DNA from: Gammaproteobacteria bacterium 53_120_T64
GTDB lineage: Bacteria; Pseudomonadota; Gammaproteobacteria; Pseudomonadales; Porticoccaceae
Direction of reading: 5' to 3'
Assembly (NCBI GenBank): GCA_002162815.1
Contig: MAAT01000033.1
Coordinates: 1-50,092 of the forward strand
DNA: 50,092 bases
How positions within the stretch are numbered: position 1 is the first letter of the stretch; the number at the start of each line of letters is the position of its first letter. Made by a program: the position numbers and the translations under genes. Shown piece after piece: positions 28,268 to 37,107 of this stretch. The notes below the pieces were generated by a model. It saw nothing but the letters and a program-made list of their open reading frames with translations. It was not told the origin of the DNA and ran no database searches.

Positions 28268-29293
28268 ATGCCAGAACTTGTTGATATAGCCGTTATTGGT
28301 GCCACTGGCGCTGTCGGTGAGTCCATTATTGAGCAGCTCGGTGAGCTTGAATTCGCCATTGGCCAGATCTATCCCGTCGCTAGTTCGGCCTCTGTGGGCG
28401 AAACGGTAATGATCGCGAAGCGTCCGGCCAGTGTTGGTGATCTGGCCGATTTTGATTTCTCAACGGTGCGCTTGGCCCTGTTTGCCGTGCCGGCCGACGT
28501 CGCCGCTGAATACGTGCCCCAGGCCGTCGACCTGGGTTGTACCGTTATCGATTGCTCATCGGCGTTTCGCGCCGACGCCAATGTACCCCTGGTCATAGCA
28601 GGAGCTTTAAGCAATGACGCTATCGCCAGCTTGGGGGGGCAGTCCATTCTTTCTGTACCGGGTAGTTTGGCGGCAGAATTGGCTTTATTGCTTCAACCGG
28701 TGAATGCCGAAGTGGAGATTACTCGTGTCAATGTGATGGCCTGCATGTCCGCTTCGCATGCGGGTAAGGCTGGCGTCAATGAATTGGCGAGCCAGGCGGC
28801 GGGTTTACTCGGCGGCAAGCCGGCAGAGGCCGAGGTCTTTGCCCATCAGTCCGCTTTTAATCTGATTCCCGAGGTCGGGGCCATGGGCGAGGATGGCTAT
28901 ACCCTCACCGAGGCGAGCACCGCCAGTGAATTGCAGCGCTTACTTGAAGCGAGTGAAATGACCGTCGATGTCAGCTGTATCCAGGTTCCGGTGTTTTACG
29001 GCAATAGCATGTCGGTCACTATTGAAACTCGCTATCCCTTTGGTGTCGATGAGCTGACACAAATCTTTGCAGGTATTGACGGTGTCAGTTTGTTTTCGGG
29101 GGCGGAACAAAGAGGTTTGCCGACGCCTGTTACCGACCTACAGAGCTCAGACCAAACCTGTGTTGGCCGTATCCGTGAAAGCAGAGCGCAGCAAAATGCA
29201 CTGAATTTGTGGATTACGTCAGATAATGTGCGAAAAAGTGCCGCAAAAAACGTAATAGCCATTAGCCAAGTCTTGCTAGAATCCTATTTATAA
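28268..29293 (+). CDS. Asd-like protein of the Usg type, catalytic cysteine missing
   Basis: The 341-residue protein begins DIAVIGATGAVGESII and is clearly an aspartate-semialdehyde dehydrogenase paralogue, as found behind asd in Pseudomonas and as usg before truA in E. coli. The active-site PNCST of true Asd is replaced by VPGSLAAELA, so the nucleophilic Cys is absent and dehydrogenase activity is unlikely. What Usg-type proteins do is not known. Conservation in the block asd-usg-fimV-truA suggests a role of its own. Confidence 0.82.
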   Translation: MPELVDIAVIGATGAVGESIIEQLGELEFAIGQIYPVASSASVGETVMIAKRPASVGDLADFDFSTVRLALFAVPADVAAEYVPQAVDLGCTVIDCSSAFRADANVPLVIAGALSNDAIASLGGQSILSVPGSLAAELALLLQPVNAEVEITRVNVMACMSASHAGKAGVNELASQAAGLLGGKPAEAEVFAHQSAFNLIPEVGAMGEDGYTLTEASTASELQRLLEASEMTVDVSCIQVPVFYGNSMSVTIETRYPFGVDELTQIFAGIDGVSLFSGAEQRGLPTPVTDLQSSDQTCVGRIRESRAQQNALNLWITSDNVRKSAAKNVIAISQVLLESYL

Positions 29294-29300
29294 TAAATGC

Positions 29301-29322
29301 TTACAACCTTCTACTGTTGTAA
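29301..29322. other. Hairpin with a Ter-like core behind the Usg-type gene
   Basis: TTACAAC (29301-29307) and GTTGTAA (29316-29322) form a 7-bp stem eight bases after the stop of the Usg-type gene. The right arm and its flank (TGTTGTAACT, 29315-29324) equal the core of E. coli Ter sites, but the conserved G at position 6 is absent. A weak terminator or mRNA end is the simpler reading; there is no long T-run. Confidence 0.45.
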
Positions 29323-29445
29323 CTTATACATTTGTTAGCGCCGGGGGCATTAGGGCATGGATTCAGCGCCTGCCCTGGCATTAAAATCCCCTGCTGCGGC
29401 CAATAAAATAGTCAAAGCTCTAGGACATAAAAAGGGTAAAGGATC

Positions 29446-31971
29446 ATGGCGTTGCGCAAATCATCTGTACTGACGGGGCTATTTGCTCTGGGTTTTTCCT
29501 GCTGGGTCTCAGCGCTGGGTCTCGGTGAGCTGACCTTGCACTCGGCACTTGATGAACCCTTCGATGCAGATATTGAGTTGGTCAATATGGGTGATGCCGA
29601 TGAAAACCAAATTTTTGTCGGTTTGGCTTCGAAGGACGACTTTGAGAGGGCGGGAGTCCCCTGGGAATTTCATCTCGTCAATTTGAAATTTAAGCTCGAT
29701 TTGTCCGATGCCCAGCACCCGATCATCAAAGTCAGCTCTAAGCAGTCGATTCAGGAGCCCTACCTCGACTTTGTGACGCAGTTAGAGTGGCCCTCTGGTC
29801 GATTGTTGCGCGAGTACACGCTCTTTCTTGATCTTCCGGTGTTCGACGTCAAGCAAGCGGCAGCACCGACTGAGCCCGCACTGACCTCGTCAGTGGCTAA
29901 AAAACCAAGCCCGCAGGGTGGGCATAAAAGTCAGCCTGCGGTTACAGGGAAAAGCTCAACAGCCTCGACTGGCAATACCGGGCCCGCTTCAACGAGCAGT
30001 AAATATCGGGTCAAGGGGGGCGATACCCTTTGGAAGGTTGCATCGCGTGAGGCGCTGGGTAGCAGCAGTGTGCAACAGCGTATGGTGGCCATCCATCGCG
30101 CCAACCCGAGGGCCTTCGTCAATGGCAATGCCAATCTGTTGAAGAAAGGCGCGGTACTACGTATGCCGGGTCTCGAAAGTGCCGAATCTGTAAACCCTCA
30201 TGAAGCCCGACAAGTGGTTGCCGATCAATCCCGCGCCTGGAATGAGCAGCATAAAAAGCGTGCCGTTCGTGAGCTGATCGGCGATGTGCCTAGGGCCGGA
30301 GATACAAAGAAGCCGGTGCCTGAAGAGGGCTTGTTGCGTTTGTCGACACCGACTAAAGACAGCGCTGCTGCCGGCTCGTCACTGGGCCGCATTGCTGGCG
30401 CTGAAGGCAGCTCTACTGCCTCGCAAAGCTTACAGAATGACTTGGGTGTTGCTCAAGAAGAGCTCAGTCGTTCGAAACGGGAAAACTTGGAATTGAAGGC
30501 TAAGCTGGCCGGCCTTGAGGCTCAACTTAGCACTACTTCCAAGCTACTTGAGATCGAGAGCGACGAGCTGAAGGCAGTCCAGCTGGGTGTCGCGGGCCAG
30601 GCAGCGGCTGCAGAGGACTCTAAAGAAACTGAGGCTGCAGAAGTTGTTGTTGCAGATAGCTCTAAGACCGGAGAATCCGGTCTGGGAAGTGAACGTGTTA
30701 CTCCAGCCCCGATGACTGGGCTTTTTGCCTTCCTGCAGTCTAACTGGATACCTTTACTGGGGCTTGTGATCGTGTTGCTCGGTGTTTTTGTGCTGATTGC
30801 GAAAAGTAAGAAAGACGACCAGCCAGAGTCGATAGAACCCTTTATAAGCCCAGCTGTTGATGACGTCGAGGAAGAACAGTACAGCTCAGTGGCTGTCGAA
30901 GAGGCAATGGACGCGTTGGCTTCTGTGGAAGACGAGCCTGCGGCGCTGGCAGCGGATAGTCTGGATATTGTCCCGGTTGAAGTGATCGACGAGGTTGACC
31001 CGGTCGGTGAGGCCGATATTTATGCCTCGCTGGGAAATTATAGCGAAGCCGAAAGCGTGATTGATAAAGCCTTAGCGGCGGCTCCGAATGACAGTAAACT
31101 GCATTTAAAGCGCCTTGATCTATTTGCGGCTCAGCAAGATAGTGCCGGTTTCGATGCCTATTACCCGACCTTGACGGCGCTGGGTGATGAGGCAGCCACG
31201 GCGACGGCCGATCGTTTGCGTGCGAATATTTCTGAGCCGCTGCGCGATGCACCCAGCGATGAGCCACGCGAGCTGACCCTGGAAGAACAAGTGGCCCAGG
31301 AACTGGGTATCGCCGACCTAGAGCTGAATTTGTCCGATGTGCCGGAATATCAAGCCGAGTCAGCCGATGACTTAGCGGCGAGTCAATCCGAAGATTTGCT
31401 GACCACAGATATTGAAGCAGAGCTTGAGAATAGTTTTGTAGAGAATGATGAGAGTGATCTCGACCTGAGTGATATCGAGCTGGATTTAAGTGAGATCGAG
31501 CTTGATCTGAAGCCCGGAAAGAGCGCAGCCGTAGCGGCGAGTGATGAGCCGGAGGATGACCTCGAAGAGGCCTTGTTTGGTGATGTTTCTCTGCCCGATG
31601 AGCTCGATGATTTAGCCTCCGATCTGTTAAGTGAGGAAAGCGCTGCGGCCATTGATTTGCCTGTTCTCGAAACAGATGAGCTTGAGCTGCCCGATCTTAC
31701 CGGTGAGATGGCCGACCTAGTAGATGCGCCGCTCGAGGGTGAAGAAGTTGAGGGTCTCGAGTTGAGCTTGGACAGCTTCGACTTTGATAATGACGACGAC
31801 CTCGATCTTGACATTGGCGAAGACGAAAGTAACACCCAGTTAGAATTAGCCGAGGCCTATATCGACATGGGTGATGCCGCAGGTGCCAAGGACATTCTGG
31901 CCGGGGTTTTGAGCAGCGGCAGTGAGGTACAGCAACAACAGGCCAATGAATTACTTGCAAAGCTGGGCTAA
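29446..31971 (+). CDS. fimV: FimV-type polar landmark/motility protein
   Basis: The 841-residue inner-membrane protein resembles FimV/HubP, which organises the cell pole and type IV pili. Order: signal peptide (1-23, GFSCWVSALG), FimV N-terminal domain (about 24-130, LGELTLHSALDEPFDADIEL), LysM peptidoglycan-binding domain (about 186-240, YRVKGGDTLWKVASRE), coiled coil (about 325-375), one transmembrane helix (about 430-450, IPLLGLVIVLLGVFVLIA), a very acidic cytoplasmic region with TPR units (about 500-570) and repeated DLSDIELDL-like patches, and the FimV C-terminal motif (LELAEAYIDMGDAAGAKDIL, 800-820). Position before truA is standard. Confidence 0.93.
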   Translation: MALRKSSVLTGLFALGFSCWVSALGLGELTLHSALDEPFDADIELVNMGDADENQIFVGLASKDDFERAGVPWEFHLVNLKFKLDLSDAQHPIIKVSSKQSIQEPYLDFVTQLEWPSGRLLREYTLFLDLPVFDVKQAAAPTEPALTSSVAKKPSPQGGHKSQPAVTGKSSTASTGNTGPASTSSKYRVKGGDTLWKVASREALGSSSVQQRMVAIHRANPRAFVNGNANLLKKGAVLRMPGLESAESVNPHEARQVVADQSRAWNEQHKKRAVRELIGDVPRAGDTKKPVPEEGLLRLSTPTKDSAAAGSSLGRIAGAEGSSTASQSLQNDLGVAQEELSRSKRENLELKAKLAGLEAQLSTTSKLLEIESDELKAVQLGVAGQAAAAEDSKETEAAEVVVADSSKTGESGLGSERVTPAPMTGLFAFLQSNWIPLLGLVIVLLGVFVLIAKSKKDDQPESIEPFISPAVDDVEEEQYSSVAVEEAMDALASVEDEPAALAADSLDIVPVEVIDEVDPVGEADIYASLGNYSEAESVIDKALAAAPNDSKLHLKRLDLFAAQQDSAGFDAYYPTLTALGDEAATATADRLRANISEPLRDAPSDEPRELTLEEQVAQELGIADLELNLSDVPEYQAESADDLAASQSEDLLTTDIEAELENSFVENDESDLDLSDIELDLSEIELDLKPGKSAAVAASDEPEDDLEEALFGDVSLPDELDDLASDLLSEESAAAIDLPVLETDELELPDLTGEMADLVDAPLEGEEVEGLELSLDSFDFDNDDDLDLDIGEDESNTQLELAEAYIDMGDAAGAKDILAGVLSSGSEVQQQQANELLAKLG

Positions 31972-32016
31972 TAACAGGGACAATTACCGACTTATTGGGC
32001 AGCTGATGTAAGGTAT

Positions 32017-32877
32017 ATGCCAGAGAATAACCATTGGCGCTATCTGCCGAATTGTAAAGTGCCCGAGGGAGAAATATTACCCTCGGGCACTTTTCGTTAT
32101 GCTGCCGTGGTCGAATATGACGGCAATAAGTTTTGCGGTTGGCAGCGTCAATTACATTGCCAGGGTGTTCAGCAAGCCGTTGAAAGCGCCCTCTCTAAGG
32201 TCGCCAACCAAGGGCTCACAGTCTCCTGTGCCGGTAGAACCGATACCGGTGTGCATGGGTGGCACCAGGTGGTTCACTTTGATAGCTCGGTGATACGCGC
32301 GCCACGCAATTGGCAACTGGGTGCCAATGCCAATTTGCCGGAGAGCATTCGCCTGCACTGGGTTGAGGTTATGCCGGCGCAGTTCCATGCGCGCTTTAGT
32401 GCGCTGGCACGGACCTACCGATATCTGATATTGAATCGTCCGGTAAAGGCTGCCGTTATGCACGGTGGTTTATCGTGGTGTCGCCACCCGTTGTCGATTG
32501 CGCCCATGGCCGAGGCGTCCCAGGCCTTGCTCGGCGAGCAGGACTTTTCTGCCTTCCGGGGAGCGGGTTGTCAATCCAAGACGCCGATGCGCGATGTAAA
32601 GTCAGTAAAGGTGTTTCAGCAGGGCGATATTATTGCCATCGAAATATGCGCCAATGCTTTTTTGCTACATATGGTGCGCAATATTGCCGGCGCGCTAATG
32701 GCCGTTGGGCGGGGCCAGCAAGGTGTCCCTTGGCTTGGCGAGCTGCTAGCGGGGCGCGATCGCACGCAATCGGCAGCAACGGCACCGGCAGCAGGCCTGT
32801 ATCTCATCGATGTGAAGTATCCGCAGCAATTCAACATGCCCTATAGGCCGCCGCCGCCGTACTTACTGGGGTCGTGA
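32017..32877 (+). CDS. truA: tRNA pseudouridine(38-40) synthase
   Basis: A 286-residue pseudouridine synthase acting on the tRNA anticodon stem. The nucleophilic Asp is D76 in CAGRTDTGVHGWHQ; the core start YAAVVEYDGNKFCGWQRQ and the end NIAGALMAVGRG are typical. The ATG at 32017 has TAAGG nearby. The first 30 residues exceed the usual family start, and they include a 14-bp hairpin-forming stretch (32056-32093). The next in-frame start would truncate the first beta strand, so the upstream ATG is kept. Confidence 0.93.
   Translation: MPENNHWRYLPNCKVPEGEILPSGTFRYAAVVEYDGNKFCGWQRQLHCQGVQQAVESALSKVANQGLTVSCAGRTDTGVHGWHQVVHFDSSVIRAPRNWQLGANANLPESIRLHWVEVMPAQFHARFSALARTYRYLILNRPVKAAVMHGGLSWCRHPLSIAPMAEASQALLGEQDFSAFRGAGCQSKTPMRDVKSVKVFQQGDIIAIEICANAFLLHMVRNIAGALMAVGRGQQGVPWLGELLAGRDRTQSAATAPAAGLYLIDVKYPQQFNMPYRPPPPYLLGS
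32056..32094 (+). terminator. Terminator-like hairpin inside the 5' end of truA
   Basis: A perfect 14-bp inverted repeat (32056-32069 and 32080-32093; arms end in GCCCGAGGG/CCCTCGGGC) with a 10-base AT-rich loop, followed by TTTT. It lies 85 bases after the fimV stop and within codons 14-26 of truA as read from 32017. It may end part of the fimV transcripts or act as an attenuator for the genes downstream. Confidence 0.75.
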
Positions 32878-32947
32878 GTAGTCGGTTCTCTTTTGATCGA
32901 AATTACTGTAATAAACACTAACATTTATTTATTGTGGGGATGGGACT

Positions 32948-33589
32948 TTGACGGCACCGGCCATAGACACCAAGGTAAAAATTTGCGGTATTACCAATCT
33001 TGAGGATGCGGAGGCTGCGGTAGCCGCTGGCGCCGATGCCATTGGTTTGGTGTTTTATTTACCCAGCGCCCGCTACGTCACGCCCGCTGTGGCGGCGCAA
33101 ATTGTTACTGGACTGGGCCCCTTTGTGACGACGGTGGGCTTGTTCGTCAACGAGGAGGCGGCAGTCGTCAAGGCAACCCTGGCGCTTACGGGTGTGCAGT
33201 TATTACAATTTCACGGTGACGAGTCGGCACACTATTGCCAGCAATTTGATCGACCCTATATTAAAGCCCTGCGGATGTCCCCCGATCTCGATCCCGCCCT
33301 GGCGATGGCGGCCTATCCCGGTGCCAGTGGCTATCTTTTCGATGCCTGGCGGCCGGATAAATTCGGCGGCACCGGCGCTACCTTTGATTGGCAGCGCATT
33401 GTCAATTTGGCCAGTGACAATGTCATTCTGGCCGGTGGGCTCAAGCCCAGCAATGTGGCTGAGGCAGTTCGCTGCGTCCGTCCGTATGCGGTGGATGTCA
33501 GTGGCGGGGTGGAGCAAGCCCCGGGTAAAAAAGACTTCGCGCTATTAAAAGCCTTTATCGATGCCCTAAAGCGCGATAAATCAATGTGA
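32948..33589 (+). CDS. trpF: Phosphoribosylanthranilate isomerase
   Basis: A 213-residue TIM barrel that isomerises N-(5-phosphoribosyl)anthranilate in tryptophan synthesis. Catalytic Cys lies in KVKICGITNLEDAEAA and the catalytic Asp near FHGDES/FDAWR region; LAGGLKPSNVAEAV is the phosphate-binding end. The start is TTG at 32948 with GGGATGGGAC upstream. It stands between truA and accD as in Pseudomonas, away from other trp genes. Confidence 0.94.
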   Translation: MTAPAIDTKVKICGITNLEDAEAAVAAGADAIGLVFYLPSARYVTPAVAAQIVTGLGPFVTTVGLFVNEEAAVVKATLALTGVQLLQFHGDESAHYCQQFDRPYIKALRMSPDLDPALAMAAYPGASGYLFDAWRPDKFGGTGATFDWQRIVNLASDNVILAGGLKPSNVAEAVRCVRPYAVDVSGGVEQAPGKKDFALLKAFIDALKRDKSM

Positions 33590-33717
33590 TTACAGGTTAT
33601 AATTTGCCCGGCTACACCGGGTGATACAAATTTGGTGACGCAGATAGGGGCGTGGCTTTGTGACTTTCCCTGAGTGCTGTAACGCGCTGCAATACAACTA
33701 CCTTTTGGATTCGATTG

Positions 33718-34668
33718 ATGAGCTGGTTAGACAAGATAAGGCCCAGTGGTCTGGGCACAAAGAAAAGTGACAGAAGCACCAGTGTACCGGAAGGGCTGTG
33801 GATCAAGTGTCCCCGCTGTGACGCTTTACTCTATAGGCCAGAGCTAGAACGGAATTTACAGGTCTGCCCAAAGTGCGACCATCACCTGCGTATCGGTGCT
33901 CGCCGGCGTCTCGATATTTTCCTCGATGAGGGCAATCGTGTTGAGCTAGGCGAGGATATTGAGCCGGTTGATCGGCTCAAATTTAAAGATATTAAAAAAT
34001 ATAAAGACCGTCTCACTGCGGCACAAAAGGCAACGGGTGAGAAAGACGCGCTGATTGCCCTACGTGGTGCGCTGTATCAACAGCCGGTTGTTGCGGTGGC
34101 TTTTGAATTTGCCTTCCATGGTGGTTCTATGGGCTACGCGGTTGGTGAGAAATTCACTCAGGCCGCTAAGCTCTGTCTTGAGGAAAAGATCCCCCTAGTG
34201 TGTTTTTCTGCCACCGGCGGTGCCCGCATGCAGGAGGCCTTGATTTCCCTGATGCAAATGGCCAAGACCAGCGCCATTATCGAGCGCCTCAAGCAGGCGG
34301 GCGTGCCCTATATTTCAATTATGACAGACCCGGTTTACGGTGGTGTGTCGGCCAGTCTGGCGATGCTGGGTGATATCAATATTGCCGAACCCGGTGCCCG
34401 TGCTGGTTTTGCTGGCCCCAATATTATTGAGCAGACGATTCGTCAAAAATTGCCGCCGGGCTTTCAGCGCAGTGAGTTTTTACTTGATCACGGCTCCATC
34501 GACATGATTGTCTCCCGTCTCGAAATGCGCCAGACGGTGGCTAGTTTGTTGAGTAAGTTCACCAATGTTGAAGAGCCTAATGTTGGGGTAGAGGCAGTAC
34601 CTGAGCCCCAGCTTGAGCCTGAGACAGAGGCGGATACGACCTCTAGCGACAGTGCTGTCGAGGAATAA
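33718..34668 (+). CDS. accD: Acetyl-CoA carboxylase carboxyltransferase beta subunit
   Basis: A 316-residue subunit that, with AccA, transfers carboxyl from biotin to acetyl-CoA. The N-terminal zinc finger is [11 protein letters not shown] and [10 protein letters not shown]; the core has [18 protein letters not shown] and [19 protein letters not shown] at 33718 (MSWLDKI) is the family start; a TTG before it is unlikely. A 30-residue acidic tail ([11 protein letters not shown]) extends past the usual end. folC starts 5 bases after its stop. Confidence 0.95.
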   Translation: MSWLDKIRPSGLGTKKSDRSTSVPEGLWIKCPRCDALLYRPELERNLQVCPKCDHHLRIGARRRLDIFLDEGNRVELGEDIEPVDRLKFKDIKKYKDRLTAAQKATGEKDALIALRGALYQQPVVAVAFEFAFHGGSMGYAVGEKFTQAAKLCLEEKIPLVCFSATGGARMQEALISLMQMAKTSAIIERLKQAGVPYISIMTDPVYGGVSASLAMLGDINIAEPGARAGFAGPNIIEQTIRQKLPPGFQRSEFLLDHGSIDMIVSRLEMRQTVASLLSKFTNVEEPNVGVEAVPEPQLEPETEADTTSSDSAVEE

Positions 34669-34672
34669 ACCT

Positions 34673-36007
34673 TTGCAAGAACAGGGCGAGTGCCAGCCCA
34701 AGCAGCGCTCCCTAGGGGCGTGGTTGGCCCTGTTAGAAACTCGACATCCCTGCGAGATTGAACTCGGCCTTGAGCGCATTGCGCAGGTCGGGGCCACACT
34801 CAAGCTCGCTTGCCCCGCGAAAAAAGTGGTTTCTGTTGCCGGCACTAATGGCAAGGGCTCGACGGTGGCGGTGATGGAAGCGCTGCTGTTGCGGCAAGGG
34901 CGACGTGTGGGTGCCTATACTTCTCCCCATCTTTTAGACTACAACGAACGGGTGCGCATCGACGGCCAGCGGGTCTCGGATGAGGCTCTGTGCGAGGCCT
35001 TTGTACTGATTGACGCGGCGTGCGGCGAGATTAGCCTCAGTTACTTCGAGTTTGGCACCCTGGCCGCTTTGCTGTTGTTTCAACAAGCCGATCTCGATGT
35101 GGCGTTGTTGGAAGTGGGTCTCGGCGGTCGCCTCGACGCGGTCAATATCGTCGATGCCGATGTCGCTGTGATTACCAGCGTGGCGCTTGACCACGAGAGC
35201 TGGCTGGGTGAAAGTCGTGAGCAAATTGCCCTCGAAAAAGCCGGTATTGCCCGCTCCGGTAAGCCTTTAATTTATGGCGATAGTGATATCCCAGCGACAC
35301 TATTACCCCACGTCTTAGAGCTGGGTGCTCGCCCCTATCTATTGGGTGACAGTGGTTTTAATTACCGCTGTCGCAATGATGCGTTGAGCCTACATTGCAG
35401 CGATACCAACGGCGAGCTGCAAACTTACGACAAGCTGCCTCTGCCGCAAGTAGCCCTGCCCAGTGCCCTCTGTGCGGTGCAGGCGCTCTTGTTACTGGAT
35501 GAGTTGAATCTTGATAGCGCCGCAGTAGCGCAGGTGTTTGCTAAAACGAGTCTGCCTGGGCGCTACCAGGAGCTGTGCTTTCACAACAGGAATCTATTCT
35601 TGGATGTCGCCCATAACCCTGCTGCCGCGGCGTTGTTGGCTACGCAGCTCGAGACGCTCAAGTCGGTAAAAATACATGCCCTGTTTGCGGTGATGGCGGA
35701 TAAAGATATTGCCGGTATCGTGGCCGCCCTATATCAACACATTGCCCATTGGCACCTCGGTGAGCTGCCGCATATTGCCAGAGCGGAACAGGCCGACGAT
35801 GTTGCCACGCTTTTACAGTCTTGCCAGGGCCGGACGTCTTCTGTGAGTACCTATGCCGATATCAAGGGGGCAATGGTTGGGGCCTTGGCGGCTATGCAGG
35901 TGGAAGACCTGCTACTGGTTTTCGGCTCCTTTTTTACAGTGGCCGAAGTGCTGAACCTGGTTCAGTCGGGCGAGGCGCTGTTGGACGGAGAGGGAAGCGA
36001 TGAATGA
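34673..36007 (+). CDS. folC: Folylpolyglutamate/dihydrofolate synthase
   Basis: The 444-residue Mur-ligase-type ATPase adds glutamate to dihydropteroate and folates. Motifs are VSVAGTNGKGSTVA (P-loop), GAYTSPHLLDYNERV, EVGLGGRLDAVN and DHESWLGESREQIALEKAGI; the C-terminal domain has LFLDVAHNPAAA. TTG at 34673 is proposed as start because GAGGAA sits 9 bases upstream; a longer reading would overlap accD. The stop overlaps the next gene by 8 bases. Confidence 0.93.
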   Translation: MQEQGECQPKQRSLGAWLALLETRHPCEIELGLERIAQVGATLKLACPAKKVVSVAGTNGKGSTVAVMEALLLRQGRRVGAYTSPHLLDYNERVRIDGQRVSDEALCEAFVLIDAACGEISLSYFEFGTLAALLLFQQADLDVALLEVGLGGRLDAVNIVDADVAVITSVALDHESWLGESREQIALEKAGIARSGKPLIYGDSDIPATLLPHVLELGARPYLLGDSGFNYRCRNDALSLHCSDTNGELQTYDKLPLPQVALPSALCAVQALLLLDELNLDSAAVAQVFAKTSLPGRYQELCFHNRNLFLDVAHNPAAAALLATQLETLKSVKIHALFAVMADKDIAGIVAALYQHIAHWHLGELPHIARAEQADDVATLLQSCQGRTSSVSTYADIKGAMVGALAAMQVEDLLLVFGSFFTVAEVLNLVQSGEALLDGEGSDE

Positions 36008-36545
36008 GGGTATGAAGCAGCGTCTGGTTGGCGCCCTTGTGCTAGTGGCATTGGCTACGGTGGTGTTGCCAATAGTGTTCGACTTTGATGGCAGCTACCA
36101 GGTCGACACGCGCAGCCTTATTCCTCCGGCCCCGGATATTCAACGACTGGATATTGCCAAGGCCGGTCCGCAGCAAGGTAGTACTGAAACGGCTGCGCAG
36201 AATCAGATGTTTCGCTTTGACGAGAGTCGCGCAAGAGCCGAGCAAGGCGGTGGTGAGGCGGGTGTGTCTCAAAATCAGGGTCTGGGGCTTGATGCGGAGG
36301 GTATACCCAGGGCCTGGATTCTACAGGTGGCGAGTTTTTCCGATCTCGCCAGGGCGCGGGCGTTGACGGAACAACTGTTGGACGATGATTACAAGGCCTA
36401 CAGTCGTAGTGCTGTCGTTCAGGGTCAAACGATCTACCGAATCTATGTCGGTCCAAAAATGTCAAAGCAAAGCCTACAGAAAAAACAGCGCCTGATTGAG
36501 CAGAAATATCAACTGCAAGGCCTATTGTTGAAGTTTTCACCCTGA
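36000..36545 (+). CDS. SPOR-domain cell-division protein (DedD-like)
   Basis: A 181-residue single-span protein: cytoplasmic MNEGMKQR, helix LVGALVLVALATVVLPIVF, a linker, and a SPOR domain from about 100 (AWILQVASFSDLARARALTEQL, IYRIYVGPKMSKQ), which binds denuded peptidoglycan at the septum. The order folC-dedD-cvpA-purF is shared with E. coli and Pseudomonas. The ATG overlaps the folC stop region; GGAGAGGG precedes it. An internal ATG at 36012 is an alternative start. Confidence 0.88.
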   Translation: MNEGMKQRLVGALVLVALATVVLPIVFDFDGSYQVDTRSLIPPAPDIQRLDIAKAGPQQGSTETAAQNQMFRFDESRARAEQGGGEAGVSQNQGLGLDAEGIPRAWILQVASFSDLARARALTEQLLDDDYKAYSRSAVVQGQTIYRIYVGPKMSKQSLQKKQRLIEQKYQLQGLLLKFSP

Positions 36546-36600
36546 CCCCGATGCTGCTTTTTGCTAAACTGCGCGGCCCTAACGAGAGCGACCATTGATT

Positions 36601-37095
36601 GTGAATTGGGCCGACTGGGCAATATTTGCCATTCTTTTTCTGTCGATGTTAATCGGCATTGTCCGAGGTCTCGTCAAAGAGGCGATGTCGCTGGCCGTAT
36701 GGATTTCCGCTGGTGCGCTGGCGATGCTGCTCTACCCCTCTTTGGCCGTCTATTTGGTCGATCTTATCCGTACCCCCTCGCTGCGCTTTTTGACAGCCTG
36801 GGCAGGGATTTTTGTTGCCGTTTTACTGGTGGGTGGTCTATTGAACTACCTGCTCGGTAAGCTGGTTGATGCCACGGGGCTCAGTGGCACCGATCGTTTG
36901 CTGGGTCTGGTCTTCGGAGCGGCGAGGGGGGGCATTATTATTATGGCCATTTTAGTGATTTTACCGGGTATTTTGCCGGTTGCCGAAGATGCTTGGTGGC
37001 ATCAGTCTATACTCATTCCTCAGTTTTTACGCTTTGAGGGTTGGGCACGAGAAGTGGCGGCAACGGTTTATAGTTTGATTCAACAGCTTTTTTAG
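36601..37095 (+). CDS. cvpA: CvpA family membrane protein
   Basis: A 164-residue inner-membrane protein with four helices, known as colicin V production protein and involved in envelope stress tolerance. VNWADWAIFAILFLSMLIG (GTG start at 36601) matches the family N-terminus better than the TTG two codons before. Motif GIVRGLVKEAMSLAVW follows the first helix and DRLLGLVFGAARG the third. purF is 12 bases downstream. Confidence 0.92.
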   Translation: MNWADWAIFAILFLSMLIGIVRGLVKEAMSLAVWISAGALAMLLYPSLAVYLVDLIRTPSLRFLTAWAGIFVAVLLVGGLLNYLLGKLVDATGLSGTDRLLGLVFGAARGGIIIMAILVILPGILPVAEDAWWHQSILIPQFLRFEGWAREVAATVYSLIQQLF

Positions 37096-37107
37096 AGGTA
37101 GTCTGCG

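Noticed and set aside
31383-31835. Serine-rich 150-codon frame opposite fimV
   Set aside because: It is the antisense image of the acidic Asp/Glu-rich repeats of FimV, with no independent signal.
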